A program made the translations under genes and the position numbers. Source: Nocardioides sp. Root190 (GTDB lineage Bacteria > Actinomycetota > Actinomycetes > Propionibacteriales > Nocardioidaceae). Taken from it: a DNA stretch of 64,000 nt. The stretch lies in the NCBI RefSeq assembly GCF_001428565.1, contig NZ_LMIA01000013.1:133029-197028 (forward strand), given 5' to 3'. The notes below the pieces were generated by a model. That model saw only the letters and a program-made list of their open reading frames with translations, did no database searches and was not told the DNA's origin. This document shows, one piece after another, positions 1-9,566 of this stretch; position 1 is the first letter of the stretch, and each line of letters opens with the position of its first letter.

Positions 1-666
1 ACCTTCGGCTCGTACCGTGCCGAGGTCTTCGCTTCCGGACTCACCGTGTTGTTGATGCTCGGTGCAGGCGTGTACGTCACCATTGAGAGCATCAACCGCA
101 TCGGCGAGCCTGTCGAACTCGACACGGGCGCGGTGATGCTGGTCGGCGTCATTGGGCTTCTTATCAACCTCGCGGCGCTCCTCCTTCTTCGCGGCGGCGC
201 TGGAGACAGTCTCAACGTCAAGGGCGCCTACCTCGAGGTCATGGCCGACACGCTTGGCTCGGTCGGCGTCATTGCGGCGGGCGTCATGGTGGCGCTCACC
301 AACAACGGCTGGTGGGACACCGTCATCGCCTTGGCCATCGCGATCTTCGTCGTTGTTCGCGCATGCATCCTCGGTCGCGAGGTGCTGGCCGTACTCGGCC
401 AGCACGCCCCCGCCGGGATGGAGCCTGCTGGAGTCGAGAAGGTCCTCGCCGCACTCGAGGGCGTCGCCGAGGTCCACGATCTCCACCTCTGGACACTGAC
501 CTCGGGAATGAACGTGGCAACCGCCCATCTCGTCGCGGTTGCCGGCGCCGATTCCACGATCGTCCTGGCGCAAGCGCAGGCCGCATTGCGCGCTCAGTTC
601 GGCGTGGAGCATGCCACCCTGCAGGTCGAGTCGGACGCCAGCGCATGCAACGAGTTGTCATGGTGA
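1..666 (+). CDS. Cation diffusion facilitator (CDF) transporter, 5' end outside window
   Basis: The reading frame is open from base 1 and ends at 666, so only the last 221 residues are present. The visible start TFGSYRAEVFAS matches the loop and helix typical of CDF (CzcD/ZitB) proteins. Several membrane helices follow, then a cytosolic C-terminal domain with the typical HDLHLWTL segment near residues 160-167. CDF proteins exchange Zn2+, Co2+ or Cd2+ for protons across the cytoplasmic membrane; the metal-binding helix residues lie upstream, so the metal is unknown. The start and promoter are outside the window. The M56 peptidase gene follows after 34 bases on the same strand. Confidence 0.88.
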   Translation, partial: TFGSYRAEVFASGLTVLLMLGAGVYVTIESINRIGEPVELDTGAVMLVGVIGLLINLAALLLLRGGAGDSLNVKGAYLEVMADTLGSVGVIAAGVMVALTNNGWWDTVIALAIAIFVVVRACILGREVLAVLGQHAPAGMEPAGVEKVLAALEGVAEVHDLHLWTLTSGMNVATAHLVAVAGADSTIVLAQAQAALRAQFGVEHATLQVESDASACNELSW

Positions 667-700
667 CCTCGGGGCATGTGCGACGACGGCGGTTGTTCCG

Positions 701-1663
701 ATGATCGCTGCCTTCGCGCTGTTGGCCTTCGCCGCCATCGTGCGAACCGTGGCCCTGCGCGTCCTTCCCGGTGCCGACTGGACCCGTCAGGCGCCGCGGC
801 TCGGCGTCATTGCGTGGCAAACCGTCAGTGTTGTCGTACCCGCCTCGATCGTCATGGCTGGCGTTGCGCTTGCGGTTCCCAGCCTGCCGAAGGCATCGGG
901 CGATCTCGCCGGGCTACTGGGCGCATGTGAGTTCATGTTGCGAGAGCACTACAAGACTCCCGGAGGCGTGGTCATCGGCATCGCCGGCCTTGTCGGCGCT
1001 ACGACCCTGTCCGCCCGATTGCTTTCCAGCTTGATCCGCGAGATCTACGCCGTGCGACGCCAACGTGTCCGGCAACGCGATGGGCTGGCGTTGGTCAGCC
1101 GCACGGACCTCGTACTTGGCGCATGGGTGATCGAGGACGATCGACCAGCTGTGTTCTGTATCCCAGGACGTCAGGCCAAGGTGGTCATCACCAGCGGCGC
1201 TGTGTCAATCCTCACCCCCCAGCAGCGAGGTCTTGCGCTTGCCCACGAGCGCGCGCACCTGTCTGGACGCCACCACCTGCCACTGACCTTCGCGGCAGCC
1301 ATGCGCCGAGCGGTCCCGTGGAGCCGCCTGTTCGGTGTGGCTGAGGAGGAGACCGCGGCGCTGGTCGAGATGCACGCCGACGACCGTGCCGCGGGCCTGG
1401 AGGAGCGACCTCACCTGGCGGCCGCGTTGGTCAAACTTGCCCAGGGGCCGCGCCTCGCCGGAACCCTAGCTGCAAACGGCGGACCCGCCGTCCAACGCGT
1501 TCGCCGGCTCCTTACTGTCGCCCCTCGCATCTCCACCGGGCAACGGTGGGGTGTTCAAGTTGGCTTTGTCGCGCTTGCCCTCGCGCCCGCGTTCCTTGCC
1601 GCTGCACCAGCTCTGGAATCGGTGCTCCTCGACTACTGCACGGTCAGTCTGCACGCGGCCTGA
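701..1663 (+). CDS. M56 family membrane metallopeptidase (BlaR1-like, no sensor domain)
   Basis: A 320-residue protein with hydrophobic segments near residues 1-20, 38-60 and 90-110, a zinc motif HERAH at 182-186, and a C-terminal hydrophobic helix. This is the BlaR1/MecR1 protease module without an extracellular penicillin-binding domain. In characterised systems such proteases inactivate a BlaI-type repressor. ATG 701 is chosen because the longer open frame upstream overlaps the CDF gene and reads as arginine-rich shadow; the ribosome site is weak. No BlaI partner is adjacent, unlike the paralogue at 30252. The gene converges on the copper operon ending at 1679, only 15 bases away. Confidence 0.8.
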   Translation: MIAAFALLAFAAIVRTVALRVLPGADWTRQAPRLGVIAWQTVSVVVPASIVMAGVALAVPSLPKASGDLAGLLGACEFMLREHYKTPGGVVIGIAGLVGATTLSARLLSSLIREIYAVRRQRVRQRDGLALVSRTDLVLGAWVIEDDRPAVFCIPGRQAKVVITSGAVSILTPQQRGLALAHERAHLSGRHHLPLTFAAAMRRAVPWSRLFGVAEEETAALVEMHADDRAAGLEERPHLAAALVKLAQGPRLAGTLAANGGPAVQRVRRLLTVAPRISTGQRWGVQVGFVALALAPAFLAAAPALESVLLDYCTVSLHAA

Positions 1664-1678
1664 CTGAGCTCTGCCCTG

Positions 1679-3742
1679 CTACGGGCGCCGGTCAGGTCGT
1701 CTGTCTGGGCCTTGCCTTTGGTGAGCCGACTGCAAGTACTCGTTGTAGCGAGCGAGTGCCTGGTCGTTATCGCGGTCGGCTTGGCGATCAAGCCGCTTGG
1801 CCTCCCGCTGGTCATCACGGACCCAGGCCCACACGAGGGCGACGGCAAGAATGACGAGTGGGTACTCGCCGAGTACCCAGCCGAGCGAGGCACCAACGTA
1901 TTGGTCGGCGGCTGGGCTTGGCCCCCAGTCACGGTCGAGGGCGGTGAACCAGTCTTCGGCGAGTAGCTCCGTTGCACTCATCAGTGCAATAGCAAACAGG
2001 GCATGGAAACTGAACACGACCATGACGAGCACGACGCGCAGCGGGTAGATCGGGCGGCGAGGTCCGGGATCAACACCGCACACGACGTTGGCGAACAGGT
2101 AGCCCGTGAGCAGGAAGTGGGCGGTCATGAGGAGGTGCATGGTGTGACCGCGTAGCGATTGCTCGAACAGCGAAGAGTAGTAGAACGCGATCATTCCGAC
2201 GACGAACAAGATGCCGGCGACGATCGGGTGGCCCAGGATGCGCATCGGTCCCGAGTGGACAACACGGAGCAGCCATTCACGAGGCCCCATGGAGCCGTCA
2301 GCACGGCGCGCGACCGTTCGCAGGGCAAGGCTGACCGGAGCGCCGAGCACGAAGAAGGTCGGTACCGCAGTGGCGATGGTCATGTGCTGGATCATGTGCA
2401 TGCTGAACAGCAGGTCACCGTAGGCGCCCGGCGGCCCGCTGGTGGCCCAAAGCAGTCCCGCGCACCCCATGAGCCATGCCGACGTGCGTCCTTTCGACCA
2501 CCGGTCGCCGCGGCGGCGGAGCCGGCGAACCCCGATGAGGTAGCCCACGGCCAAGAGGAGCGCGACCGGCGCCCAGAACGAGTCGATTCGCCACTCGGTG
2601 AACCATTGGGCGAGGCCAAGAGGCGGTGGCTCGGCGTGGCCCAGCAGGGCCTCGGTCGGCGTCGGAAGGGCGGCCTCGGACGATTGGGGCGGTTGGGTAC
2701 GACTCAGCGCGACTCCCGCTCCTGTCGCGAACGCCATGAGCAGGATTTCGGCGATTGCCAAACGACGGAACAAGGTGCTGGCTGTCTGGGAGTCGCCGTC
2801 AGATCTGAGCCGTTGGATGGCGCGGGCGCGCTGGGTCCAACCGAGGGCGCCGAGCGTCAGGAACACACCGACCTTGGCTGCCAGGATCAGGCCATAGGAA
2901 CTTGTCAGGCTGCTCAGATCCTGCACACGCAGCAGGGTCGCGAGTAGTCCGGAACCCGCCACCACGACGAAACTCCACGCGGCGAGCCGCGAGTACCGCA
3001 CGACCACGTCGACGAGTTGAGTGTCGGGGTCGTTGCGAATCCACCAAAATGCGGCGAGGCAGCCTGTCCAGAGCCCAATGCCGACCAGGTGGATGAACTG
3101 AACGTTGACGGCCAGGTCATGGTTGGCATCGGCAGCGGCATGGCCCGAGAGAGCAACCGACCAGATCCCCGCGACGGTCAGCAACGCTGCAATGCCGATG
3201 CCAGCGGTAGTTCTGGCTGCCAGTGCGATAAAGGTGACGAGCGCCGCGAACGCGAGGTTCCATGCCAGATAGGTCCCGCCCAGGTTCACCTCGGTCGCGA
3301 AGAATCGTAGCTGCGCTTGAGTGGCTGTTTGGGGCATCTGTCCGGAGACATCCGCGTAGGCGAGGACGAACTCGACGATGGCGGCACACAACCATGCAGA
3401 TCCGGCAATCACGGCCAATGCGGTGAGTCGCAACTGCAGACTGCTGAGGATCCCCCCCTTTGAGGTCCTGACGAACGTTGCGGCGACGACCAGGGCTCCG
3501 AGGGTCATGAAGGTCGACGCGTCACGGATGCCGCGGGCGGCAGGTAGTCCCCACCGTGTCAGCGCCCCCGGGTCCGGGAGTCCGACCGCCGGTGCCGTCT
3601 CGATCCCGCCGGTGACGGCGAGCAAGCCCACGGCGGCGCCAGCCGTAAGGAACAGGACCGCGAGTGGAAGGACTGCGTGTCGCTTCCGTCTCACGCGTGA
3701 TGCCACTGGCTCGTAGCCTGGCTCAGCGGACCGGGTGCTCAC
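1679..3742 (-). CDS. CopD-domain / cytochrome c oxidase assembly (CtaG-like) fusion membrane protein
   Basis: A 687-residue polytopic protein. The first half (to about residue 345) is a CopD-type copper resistance module with many helices and the segment HLVGIGLWTGCLAAFWW. The second half is a caa3-type CtaG module with HMIQHM and HLLMTAHFLLTGY histidine motifs. CopD modules are linked to copper uptake with CopC, and caa3-CtaG proteins to cytochrome oxidase assembly, so the fusion probably routes periplasmic copper. Its ATG overlaps the copC stop by four bases, implying translational coupling. It is the last gene of the operon that starts with resA at 7704. The tail after residue 650 is charged and Arg/Asp/Gln rich. 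Confidence 0.85.
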   Translation of the reverse strand: MSTRSAEPGYEPVASRVRRKRHAVLPLAVLFLTAGAAVGLLAVTGGIETAPAVGLPDPGALTRWGLPAARGIRDASTFMTLGALVVAATFVRTSKGGILSSLQLRLTALAVIAGSAWLCAAIVEFVLAYADVSGQMPQTATQAQLRFFATEVNLGGTYLAWNLAFAALVTFIALAARTTAGIGIAALLTVAGIWSVALSGHAAADANHDLAVNVQFIHLVGIGLWTGCLAAFWWIRNDPDTQLVDVVVRYSRLAAWSFVVVAGSGLLATLLRVQDLSSLTSSYGLILAAKVGVFLTLGALGWTQRARAIQRLRSDGDSQTASTLFRRLAIAEILLMAFATGAGVALSRTQPPQSSEAALPTPTEALLGHAEPPPLGLAQWFTEWRIDSFWAPVALLLAVGYLIGVRRLRRRGDRWSKGRTSAWLMGCAGLLWATSGPPGAYGDLLFSMHMIQHMTIATAVPTFFVLGAPVSLALRTVARRADGSMGPREWLLRVVHSGPMRILGHPIVAGILFVVGMIAFYYSSLFEQSLRGHTMHLLMTAHFLLTGYLFANVVCGVDPGPRRPIYPLRVVLVMVVFSFHALFAIALMSATELLAEDWFTALDRDWGPSPAADQYVGASLGWVLGEYPLVILAVALVWAWVRDDQREAKRLDRQADRDNDQALARYNEYLQSAHQRQGPDRRPDRRP

Positions 3743-4353
3743 TCCAGGTCACTCCGCCGCCGGAGCAAGATGAGCGCACCGACAGTCGCCACCAGCGCGA
3801 TCCCACCGAGGACCATGGTCGAGACCCACGAAGAGTCACCCGAGGGGCGCGAGGGTTTCTGCGTGCTAGGCGTCGCCGCACTCGATTCGCTTGTTGACGA
3901 ACTCGCCGACGAACTCGCACCGTCAGTCGCTCCGGCTTCCGAGTCGCCCGGCGCCGTGGGTTTGGGTTGATACTTGAAGTCGACTGTCCCGCTGATGGGG
4001 TGGCCGTCGGCCGACGTGACCCGGTAGGCGACCCGCCAGGTACCGGAAGTCTGGTTCTCCCTTGAGTCGATGCCTACCGCTGCCGTCACCGTCGGACCGT
4101 TCACGGTGACAGTGAGCGGCAGCGCTTCGCCTTGTCTGGGGCCGAGGGCAACTGCCGCGAACTCCAGGGCGATCGCCTGGTTGAAGGTCAGTTCGATCCG
4201 GTCGGGGAGTTCCTTGATCACGGCATTAGCTGCGGGGTTGGAACTGGCCAGTTCGCTGTGAGCCATTGCCCGCGGGGCCAGGGCCACGAGTGCCACCGTC
4301 GTGGCGAGCAGCAGCATCGCTGCAGAGCGGCAAGCATGCGTCGATGGAGACAT
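3739..4353 (-). CDS. copC: CopC-family periplasmic copper-binding protein, C-terminally anchored
   Basis: 204 residues. A signal peptide ends at about AMA-31, so the mature chain begins with His32, the N-terminal histidine used by CopC proteins to bind Cu(II). The CopC beta-sandwich follows (LPDRIELTFNQAI, then SADGHPISGTVDF near residues 125-140). A Ser/Thr/Ala-rich linker leads to a C-terminal membrane helix and a short basic tail. The open frame extends upstream to 4644, but those 97 residues overlap ccsB and look like shadow. ATG 4353 gives a clean signal peptide. It overlaps the CopD/CtaG start by four bases and lies 36 bases after ccsB. Confidence 0.88.
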   Translation of the reverse strand: MSPSTHACRSAAMLLLATTVALVALAPRAMAHSELASSNPAANAVIKELPDRIELTFNQAIALEFAAVALGPRQGEALPLTVTVNGPTVTAAVGIDSRENQTSGTWRVAYRVTSADGHPISGTVDFKYQPKPTAPGDSEAGATDGASSSASSSTSESSAATPSTQKPSRPSGDSSWVSTMVLGGIALVATVGALILLRRRSDLE

Positions 4354-4388
4354 CGGGTTTCTCAAGTTTCTACTCGGTGTGATCGAAC

Positions 4389-5402
4389 TCAGACGCCGGC
4401 GTACGAGTGCAGCCCGGAGATCCACAGGTTGACGCCGAAGAAGTTGAAGAGGAAGGCGGCGTAACCGGCCAGAGCAAACCAGGTCGCGCGTACACCTCTC
4501 CAGCCGGCTGTGGCCTGGGCATGGAGGTAGGCGGCATAGAACACCCACGTGATGAAGGCCCACGTTTCCTTGGGGTCCCAGCCCCAGTATCGGCCCCAGG
4601 AGTTCTCTGCCCAGATGGCGCCGGCGATCACTGCGAAGGTCCAAATGGGAAAGGCGAACATGTGCGCGGTGTGAGCGACCTGTTCGAGAGTCTTCGCGGG
4701 AGGCAGGCTTGCCGCATATCCCCGCCGCCGGGCGTCGGGTGCTGCGGCGTTGAGTCGTTCCAGCCGGTGGCGTAGCAGGAAGAGCCCCGAGGCGACCGCA
4801 CCTACGGTCAGGACCCCACCCCCGGTGATCGCAGCAGCGACGTGGATGACCAGCCAGTACGAGTCAAGGACGGGTACGAGATCACCAGCCGGCGTGTACA
4901 GGACGGTGACGGCCAGTCCGAGTGCAAGGAGAATGAGACCGACGATCCACACACCAAGCGCTCGCACGGGTTGGCGGGACAGGAAGGCGAGGTAGGCGCC
5001 TCCGGCTGCCACTCCGCAAACGAGAACGAACTCATACATGTTGCCCCACGGCGCCCGGTCGGCCGCGAGCCCTCGAGCCGCAACGCCGCCGACGCTCAGC
5101 GTGAAGGCGAGAACTGTCAAGGAAGTCCCGACTGCGCCCAGGACTCTGGTGCGTTCGGCAGCTTTGGGCCGGGGGTCGGTGGGCTCTGCGCGGGGCAGAC
5201 CGAGTTGGTCTGGCGTCATCCGCGCTCCCCCGGCCGGTGACGGGATCATCCTGGACCCCTGGAGCACTGCATTGGAGTTCGTCGATGTCGCGCGACGTGC
5301 CGTCTCGGCCGCATAGGCCAGCATCGCGAGGGCATAAACCGCGATGCTGGCGTACACAAGCCCGTTGGAAATCTCGGCGAAGCTGGCATTGTCGACGGTC
5401 AT
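4389..5402 (-). CDS. ccsB: Cytochrome c biogenesis protein CcsB/ResC (haem handling, WWD family)
   Basis: 337 residues with multiple membrane helices and the tryptophan-rich WWD haem-binding motif (WGRYWGWDPKETWAF) at about residues 269-283. It forms, with ResB, the system II cytochrome c synthase that delivers haem to apocytochrome c outside the membrane. ATG 5402 overlaps the resB stop codon by four bases. Residues 40-90 form a low-complexity, proline-rich insert before the core domain. The order resA-resB-ccsB is the classic actinobacterial one; here the operon runs on into copC and copD/ctaG, linking haem and copper supply for respiratory oxidases. Confidence 0.93.
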   Translation of the reverse strand: MTVDNASFAEISNGLVYASIAVYALAMLAYAAETARRATSTNSNAVLQGSRMIPSPAGGARMTPDQLGLPRAEPTDPRPKAAERTRVLGAVGTSLTVLAFTLSVGGVAARGLAADRAPWGNMYEFVLVCGVAAGGAYLAFLSRQPVRALGVWIVGLILLALGLAVTVLYTPAGDLVPVLDSYWLVIHVAAAITGGGVLTVGAVASGLFLLRHRLERLNAAAPDARRRGYAASLPPAKTLEQVAHTAHMFAFPIWTFAVIAGAIWAENSWGRYWGWDPKETWAFITWVFYAAYLHAQATAGWRGVRATWFALAGYAAFLFNFFGVNLWISGLHSYAGV

Positions 5403-7105
5403 GTTGAGGTCTCCTTGTGGGATGCCGTGTCAGCGTGAGGGTCTACGAGCCCGGGCCCGGTCAGGCCTTTGAGAGCCGCCAGCAGGTCCCCGATCTCCCC
5501 GGGCGGCGCCTGACGACGAGTCAGGGAATAGCCCGCGACCTCGATCAGCGATCGTTTCCCGCTGAGGTCATTCTCCGACTCGTCTTGGGTTCCGGGCCGT
5601 GGTTCGTCGTTGGTGCACGGCAGAATCCGCACCCAAATCCGACGACGGCGGATTGCCAACGATGAAGTGAGGCCGACGAGGATGAGGATGGCAGCTGCGA
5701 GCGTGATTTCCTTGCCAGGGTCATAGGCGATCTGGAAGTTCGCGAACCGCGAAACACCGTCGAAGGTAAGTGATCCTTGACCATCGGGAAGCACCAGGCT
5801 CTCTCCTACAGAGAGTGCTTGGTTGATGGGCTGCCCGTCGACCTCGACTTGGGAGAGTTCGTCCCGGTCGAGGGCGAACACGGACTGCGGGACACCGTCA
5901 CCCATTCCGAGATCGCCGGTATAGGCCGTAAGGAACAACTGTGGGTCGAGGGTGTCGGGGAACATGGAATAGGGGCCTTGTGGGCCCACATCAGCCGTGG
6001 GGAGGAACAAGCCCTCGAAGGCGAGTTGCGTCGGCTGTGCGTCGGGGGCCTTGACGACACCTTCGGAACTGTTGTTCGCATCGAGCGGCAGGAAGAGAAC
6101 GGGACCCGTGAACACGACCTCGCCGCGGCCGTCGCGAACCGTCACGACCGGCGCATAGCCATTGCCCGTGAGGAAGAACTTGGTCTCATTGATGTCCAGG
6201 GGACGATTGGGCTGCACTGTCTCCTGAGACGGTGTCGGGTCATTTCCGCGCTGGACGGTGACCTTCGCCGTGAAGTCAGTGGGTTGCCCTGGATTCGCAC
6301 CCGCTACCTGGTAGTCCACATCGAACTCGTCGAGGCGGAACGAGAGTGACTCCAGATCGTCCACGTCGGTCCACGCAGACGGGGTGAAGACGTCGTATTG
6401 CGAGCGGTCGTTGGCGAAGGTCCCTCCCTCAGCAATCGCGACACGGCCCTCGAAACCGAACAACTTTCCGGCGGCGATCCCGACCAACAGGACCAGCAGC
6501 GAAAGGTGGAAGGTCAGATTGCCCGCCTCGCGCAGATAGCCGCGCTCGGCTCGCACCTCGGTAGCAGTAACGACGACTCGGAAGCGACGCTTGCGCAGGT
6601 GCCGCGCAGCTGCCTCAAGGAGCATGGGGGCCTCGCGGTCGGTTTCCCAACCATGGTGATCCTCGAGACGGGCCAAGTTACGCGGCGCCACCGGTGGTGG
6701 GGTCCGGGTGGCGCGCCACAGTCGCAGCGAGCGAGGTAGTACGCAGCCTGTCATCGAAACGAGGAGCAGGACGTAGATCGCAGCGAACCAGGGCGAGGCG
6801 TAGGCATCGAAGAACCCGATGCGGTCCAGCCACGGGGCGAGATTCGGGTTCTCGGCGGCGTACTTGTCAACCGCTGCTGGGTCGGTGGCCACGTTGCGCT
6901 GGGGGAAGAGAGATCCCGGAATGGCCGCGAGCGCCAAGAGCACCAGCAGTATCACCGCGGTGCGCATGGACGTCAGCGTGCGCCAGATCCAGCGGAACCA
7001 GCCCCAACCCACGCGGGCCCGGCGGGGTTCACGATCGTCCTGTTTGCCATCGTCGGGCGCCAGACTCGGGCCAGCGTTCCGCCCAACGTTACGAACCGAC
7101 GTCAT
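5399..7105 (-). CDS. resB: Cytochrome c biogenesis protein ResB
   Basis: 568 residues. N-terminal helices (TAVILLVLLALAAIPGSLFPQ near 48-70, and two more by about 215) precede a large extracytoplasmic domain, and a final helix near residue 475 is followed by a cytoplasmic tail. This is the ResB/Ccs1 fold that works with CcsB in haem transfer. The start overlaps the resA stop by four bases and the stop overlaps the ccsB start by four bases, so the three genes are translationally coupled. The C-terminal tail (about 90 residues, polar) resembles the usual actinobacterial extension. Confidence 0.92.
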   Translation of the reverse strand: MTSVRNVGRNAGPSLAPDDGKQDDREPRRARVGWGWFRWIWRTLTSMRTAVILLVLLALAAIPGSLFPQRNVATDPAAVDKYAAENPNLAPWLDRIGFFDAYASPWFAAIYVLLLVSMTGCVLPRSLRLWRATRTPPPVAPRNLARLEDHHGWETDREAPMLLEAAARHLRKRRFRVVVTATEVRAERGYLREAGNLTFHLSLLVLLVGIAAGKLFGFEGRVAIAEGGTFANDRSQYDVFTPSAWTDVDDLESLSFRLDEFDVDYQVAGANPGQPTDFTAKVTVQRGNDPTPSQETVQPNRPLDINETKFFLTGNGYAPVVTVRDGRGEVVFTGPVLFLPLDANNSSEGVVKAPDAQPTQLAFEGLFLPTADVGPQGPYSMFPDTLDPQLFLTAYTGDLGMGDGVPQSVFALDRDELSQVEVDGQPINQALSVGESLVLPDGQGSLTFDGVSRFANFQIAYDPGKEITLAAAILILVGLTSSLAIRRRRIWVRILPCTNDEPRPGTQDESENDLSGKRSLIEVAGYSLTRRQAPPGEIGDLLAALKGLTGPGLVDPHADTASHKETST

Positions 7106-7704
7106 CGTGCAGGCTCGGCAGTTCCGTCGGTCGCCTCGGCCAGCGTGTCAGAGATCAATGTGCCAAGGGTCGTGGCGTCAACCGGCCCGATGATGCGTAC
7201 GGCGAGTCGGCCTTCCGCATCCACGATCATGGTGCTGGGAACAGCGCTGGGGGGCAGCGCTGGCCCGAAGGCGAGCAGTGCCTTGCCCGAGGTGTCCGTG
7301 CTGATGCTCGAGTAGGCGATGCCGTACCGGTCTTCGAAGGCTCGGGCGGCGGCGTCGTTGTCCCGGACGTTGACGCCGACGAACTGAACGCCAAGTTCCT
7401 TGGTCTCCTGCGACACCTGTTCGAGGTTCGCAGCCTCAGAGCGACACGGCGCGCACCAGGAGCCCCAGACGTTGTAGACAACAACCTTTCCAGCCAGGTC
7501 CCGGCTGTCGAAACGCTTCCCGTCAAGCAGAGTTCCCGTGAATGGTTCGACGCTGATCCGATCATCGACGGCGACCTCGTCGACGACGCCACGGGTCGCT
7601 GTCGGCGAACCTCCTGTGTTGACACCGCAAGCGGACAGGGCGCCAACAGCGACGAGAATCGTACCGACCGCGTTGATCCCTCGCCCGCTCACCGAAAAGG
7701 TCAC
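7102..7704 (-). CDS. ResA/TlpA-like thiol-disulfide lipoprotein
   Basis: 200 residues with a signal peptide and lipobox LSAC (Cys26). A thioredoxin-like domain carries the WCAPC motif at Cys84 and Cys87. ResA-type proteins keep the CxxCH cysteines of apocytochrome c reduced before haem attachment, so position and sequence agree. It is the first gene of the resA-resB-ccsB-copC-copD operon. A TACTA-N7-TAGTA operator lies about 150 bases upstream (7857-7873), shared with the divergent TlpA-like gene at 7951. The exact start is not fixed by a strong ribosome site. Confidence 0.88.
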   Translation of the reverse strand: MTFSVSGRGINAVGTILVAVGALSACGVNTGGSPTATRGVVDEVAVDDRISVEPFTGTLLDGKRFDSRDLAGKVVVYNVWGSWCAPCRSEAANLEQVSQETKELGVQFVGVNVRDNDAAARAFEDRYGIAYSSISTDTSGKALLAFGPALPPSAVPSTMIVDAEGRLAVRIIGPVDATTLGTLISDTLAEATDGTAEPAR

Positions 7705-7856
7705 GACCGAGCCTGGGTGGAGCGTCCGCGGTCTGCTGCCCGCGCGACCCCGATCAGCGCGCTAAGCGCAACACAATGCGAGTCACACACGCGCAACGAT
7801 CCTGTCGTCGGGGCCGGCATCATCGACTGCCGCCGGAGCGGTTCCAACTGCATGTT

Positions 7857-7873
7857 TACTATGCTACCTAGTA
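7857..7873. promoter_or_regulatory. Putative BlaI/CopY-type operator 1
   Basis: Inverted repeat TACTA, seven bases, TAGTA (TACTATGCTACCTAGTA). It lies between the divergent resA operon (minus) and the TlpA-like lipoprotein gene (plus). The same half-sites and spacing recur at six other places in the window, including directly upstream of the BlaI-type repressor at 29887. Confidence 0.75.
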
Positions 7874-7950
7874 GTGGGAGGTGGCTGCGACTTGGCCGCT
7901 CTGCTGGACATCAGCCGCTTGCGTCCAGCACGAAGGAGGAAGGACCTGTC

Positions 7951-8556
7951 TTGGCGCGACCAACCGCCGCCGGCCGTACGGCCGTCACGCTGGCGCTTCT
8001 TCTGGTCGCTACGGTCGGATGCCAAGTTGACGCCCCAGGTCACCCCGAACCGGACCCCGTCACTGACAGCCTTCCGCTCCATGTCGACGGCCTCGACGTC
8101 TGTTCCGGACTCGAACGCCGGAACGTGGTGGCGACGGATTCAGGCAGCGACCTCCCGGGGCTACAGCTGCCCTGCCTCAACGAGGAAAGTCGGATCGACC
8201 TGACGGCTCTCGGGCAGCGCCCCACGCTGATCAACCTTTGGGCGACTTGGTGTGGACCGTGCCGCAAAGAGATGCCCCGCCTGGCCCGCGCCGCACAAGC
8301 GAACCAATCCGTTCAGTTCTTGGGGGTCAATACGAAAGACGACCCCGAGTTGGCTGCTGCCTTTCTGGCTGAAGCCGGCGTCACCTTTCCGCAACTGGTC
8401 GACATCGAGGGTTCGTTGCTTGACTCCACGAGAATCCGCGGCCTGCCCGTGACCCTGGCGATCGACGTGGACGGCCGCATCGTCGACCGGTCGATCGGAG
8501 AGGTCTCGGATGCAGAACTTGCAACCTTGATCGCCACGCTCGGCAACACAAGTTGA
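7951..8556 (+). CDS. TlpA-like thioredoxin-fold lipoprotein
   Basis: 201 residues if translation begins at TTG 7951, preceded by a strong ribosome site AAGGAGGA at 7933-7940. This is the only start that yields a signal peptide with lipobox (Cys24). The open frame runs upstream to 6694, but that part is antisense to resA and resB. The mature protein has a thioredoxin-like fold with WCGPC (Cys101, Cys104) and the proline loop RGLPVT. Two additional cysteines at about 51 and 75 precede the domain. It likely reduces or shuffles disulfides outside the membrane, parallel to the divergent ResA-like protein. Operator 1 sits 78 bases upstream of the start. Confidence 0.87.
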   Translation: MARPTAAGRTAVTLALLLVATVGCQVDAPGHPEPDPVTDSLPLHVDGLDVCSGLERRNVVATDSGSDLPGLQLPCLNEESRIDLTALGQRPTLINLWATWCGPCRKEMPRLARAAQANQSVQFLGVNTKDDPELAAAFLAEAGVTFPQLVDIEGSLLDSTRIRGLPVTLAIDVDGRIVDRSIGEVSDAELATLIATLGNTS

Positions 8557-8676
8557 CGGCCAACCTGTGACCCAATCGGACGTCGGCTCATCACAGTCGG
8601 CGACATACGGGCGCTGGAGACGGATCGAACGGTCGTCGTGGAACCCTTCAACCGCATCATCGAACCTGACGGCGCC

Positions 8677-9513
8677 ATGAGCGGGCGTCACCGTGCACAG
8701 TCAAGTCCTCGGGCACCGATCCAATCTGGGCGACGACGCAAGCCACAGCCGGCTCGGCGGCTAGGCACAACGGCGATCGGCATTGCTTCCGTCGCCGCGA
8801 TCACGATCTGCACGTTCATTGCAGTCATGAGCACGGACCACCCCCCGCCACAGTCGCCCCAAACGACGACGAGTACGACCGCACACGCAGCGTCGACCGG
8901 ATCGCAGAAGAAAGCAGCGGCGCCCAGGACAGCACCGCCGGTCCCGAGCGCTCCCCCGGCAAGCACGCCGTTAGTCCAGGGGCCGCCAGCGAGTGTTCCC
9001 GAGAACGGTCCGGCCGTATTCAACACTGCACCCGGCAGGACGGACGCCACCGGCGCAGGACGGTTGGTCACCTACACCGTGGAACTGGAACAAGGACTCC
9101 CGTTCAACGCCAAGACTGTCGCATCTCTGATCGATCGAACACTCGCCGACCCTCGCGGCTGGACGGCCGGCGGCCTGCAGTCAGTTCGGCGCGTCGCGGA
9201 CAACGCGGACCTTCGCATTCTGATCGCCAGCCCCAAGACCACCGACGAGCTGTGCGCGCCGCTGATCACGGGTGGCCGACTCTCGTGCCGCAACGGCGCT
9301 CGGGTGGTGCTCAACGCCTGGCGCTGGGCCCATGGGGCAGACGCGTACAAGAGCATCCAGGAGTACCGCCGATATTTGGTCAACCACGAGGTCGGACACG
9401 CGCTCGGGAACGCACACGAAGGCTGCATCAGTTCGGGCCGTCGCGCATCGGTCATGTTGCAACAGACAAAGGGACTACAGGGGTGCTTGCCGAACCCGTG
9501 GCCATTCCCATGA
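8677..9513 (+). CDS. DUF3152 family zinc-peptidase-like membrane-anchored protein
   Basis: About 278 residues from ATG 8677 (an in-frame GTG at 8638 is possible). A basic N-terminus and one membrane helix are followed by a proline-rich linker. The C-terminal domain has the motif NHEVGHALGNAHEGC, a metzincin-like HExGHxxGxxH zinc site. It fits the actinobacterial DUF3152 family, whose substrate is not known to me. A paralogue lies at 40270 with the same architecture and a very similar motif. It follows the TlpA-like gene by 120 bases and may be co-transcribed under operator 1. Confidence 0.82.
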   Translation: MSGRHRAQSSPRAPIQSGRRRKPQPARRLGTTAIGIASVAAITICTFIAVMSTDHPPPQSPQTTTSTTAHAASTGSQKKAAAPRTAPPVPSAPPASTPLVQGPPASVPENGPAVFNTAPGRTDATGAGRLVTYTVELEQGLPFNAKTVASLIDRTLADPRGWTAGGLQSVRRVADNADLRILIASPKTTDELCAPLITGGRLSCRNGARVVLNAWRWAHGADAYKSIQEYRRYLVNHEVGHALGNAHEGCISSGRRASVMLQQTKGLQGCLPNPWPFP

Positions 9514-9566
9514 CGGGGACAGCCACGATCCCGCGCACACCGAACGCGCTGTTCCAGCAAGCCAAC

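Noticed and set aside
6694..7950. 5' extension of the TlpA-like frame
   Set aside because: It runs antisense through resB and resA and is Arg-rich; TTG 7951 has a strong ribosome site and gives a lipoprotein signal.
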